A DNA stretch of 14,255 nt from Bacteroidales bacterium (GTDB lineage Bacteria; Bacteroidota; Bacteroidia; Bacteroidales; WCHB1-69): contig JAISAD010000102.1 of NCBI GenBank assembly GCA_031266895.1, positions 1 through 14,255 on the forward strand. Reading direction: 5' to 3'. This document shows, piece after piece, positions 13,651-14,255 of the stretch. Each line of letters starts with the position of its first letter. The stretch's first letter is position 1. The notes under the pieces are model-generated. The model saw nothing but the letters and a program-made list of their open reading frames with translations, was not told where the DNA came from and did no database searches. A program made the translations under genes and the position numbers.

Positions 13651-14255
13651 ATGAACGACATCAGAGATACCTGTAATTTAAAGACTACCTTATCAGAATG
13701 GGGAGAACCGGCATTTCGGGCAAAGCAAATCGAGGAATGGCTCTGGAAAAAGGGGGCGCAAACTTTTGGGGAAATGTACAATTTGCCGCTGAAACTGCGT
13801 CAAAAAATGACAGAAACATTTACTTTTCATCAAACAGCCATTGTTATGGAGCAGCGCAGCAAAGACGGAACGGCCAAGTTTCTTTTTGCGCTACATGATG
13901 ACACTCTTATAGAAGGGGTACTCATTCCCACGGAAGCAAGAGTTACTGCCTGTATCTCTTCGCAAGCAGGCTGTCCACTGCAATGTACCTTTTGTGCAAC
14001 TGGTAACTTGGGCTTTATCCGTAATTTACACTACGCCGAAATTTTCGACCAATACATGCTAATGAATCGCAAGTCGGAGGAGTTTTACGGCAGGCCAATT
14101 TCCAACATTGTCTATATGGGCATGGGAGAGCCGCTACTCAATCTGGACAACGTAGTGCGCTCCGTGGAGTTGCTGACCGGTAAAATGGGACAGGCATTGT
14201 CGCCCTCGCGCATCACTATCTCCACTGCAGGAGTTATTTCCGGCATTTATGCCCT
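13651..14255 (+). CDS. rlmN: 23S rRNA/tRNA adenine-C2 methyltransferase RlmN, N-terminal part
   Basis: The gene runs off the right edge after 201 complete codons, with no stop seen. RlmN is a radical-SAM enzyme that methylates C2 of A2503 in 23S rRNA and A37 of some tRNAs, aiding translational fidelity. The N-terminal helical region (about 10-60, with EPAFRAKQIEEWLWKK) is the RlmN accessory domain. IEGVLIPTEARVTACISSQ leads into the radical-SAM cluster motif CPLQCTFC with C108, C112 and C115. MGMGEPLLN (156-164) and SPSRITISTAG (184-194) are family hallmarks for SAM binding. The 4-residue SQAGCPLQC context favours RlmN over Cfr, though the two share this motif. The second catalytic Cys, near residue 330-355, lies outside the window. 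The start is the first in-frame ATG after the predicted promoter. Confidence 0.95.
   Translation, partial: MNDIRDTCNLKTTLSEWGEPAFRAKQIEEWLWKKGAQTFGEMYNLPLKLRQKMTETFTFHQTAIVMEQRSKDGTAKFLFALHDDTLIEGVLIPTEARVTACISSQAGCPLQCTFCATGNLGFIRNLHYAEIFDQYMLMNRKSEEFYGRPISNIVYMGMGEPLLNLDNVVRSVELLTGKMGQALSPSRITISTAGVISGIYA

Noticed and set aside
13651..14255. Possibility that the right-edge gene is cfr, an antibiotic-resistance methyltransferase
   Set aside because: The chromosomal setting next to radA, Bacteroidota-type promoter and RlmN-type N-terminal and SSQAGC context favour the housekeeping RlmN. The C-terminal part that would settle it is outside the window.

Overview
The window looks like ordinary chromosomal DNA of a member of the Bacteroidota, with moderate GC, the standard genetic code and TAA, TAG and TGA stops all in use. 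Three things point to this group. A TAnnTTTG element, the -7 box of Bacteroidota promoters, lies upstream of seven of the genes. Starts are preceded by A/T-rich leaders without clear Shine-Dalgarno sequences. The proteins (short AtpC, class I/II aminotransferase of the GIPGLP type, OmpA-type coiled-coil lipoprotein, MltD with LysM) are most like Bacteroidota families as I remember them. I cannot place it below phylum; Bacteroidales or a relative is a guess.

Layout, left to right on the + strand: the 3' part of ispE (isoprenoid precursor synthesis); a long-chain acyl-CoA synthetase followed by an exported beta-propeller-like protein of unknown function; an OmpA-family peptidoglycan-binding lipoprotein 5 bp upstream of mutY (oxidative DNA repair); an uncharacterised PLP aminotransferase followed by a YcbB-type L,D-transpeptidase; an MltD-type lytic transglycosylase with LysM; and atpD-atpC (F1 beta and epsilon). 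A convergent gene-free stretch follows, then radA on the - strand and, divergent from it, the 5' part of rlmN, which runs off the right edge.

The genes form seven short transcription units, most with a recognisable -7 element: acyl-CoA synthetase plus propeller protein; OmpA lipoprotein plus mutY; aminotransferase plus L,D-transpeptidase; mltD alone; atpDC; radA; rlmN. Three units end near stem-loops, mostly without a tight U-tract.

The main theme is envelope and peptidoglycan: a lipoprotein anchoring the outer membrane to peptidoglycan, an L,D-transpeptidase and a lytic transglycosylase lie within about 7 kb. Housekeeping genes are mixed in (ATP synthase, RadA, RlmN, MutY, IspE). I see no mobile element, CRISPR array, RNA gene, defence system or sign of recent transfer, and no convincing undescribed system. 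The points most worth a second look are inverted repeats overlapping promoter elements, the uncharacterised aminotransferase next to a cell-wall enzyme, the domain-truncated AtpC, and the exported propeller protein.
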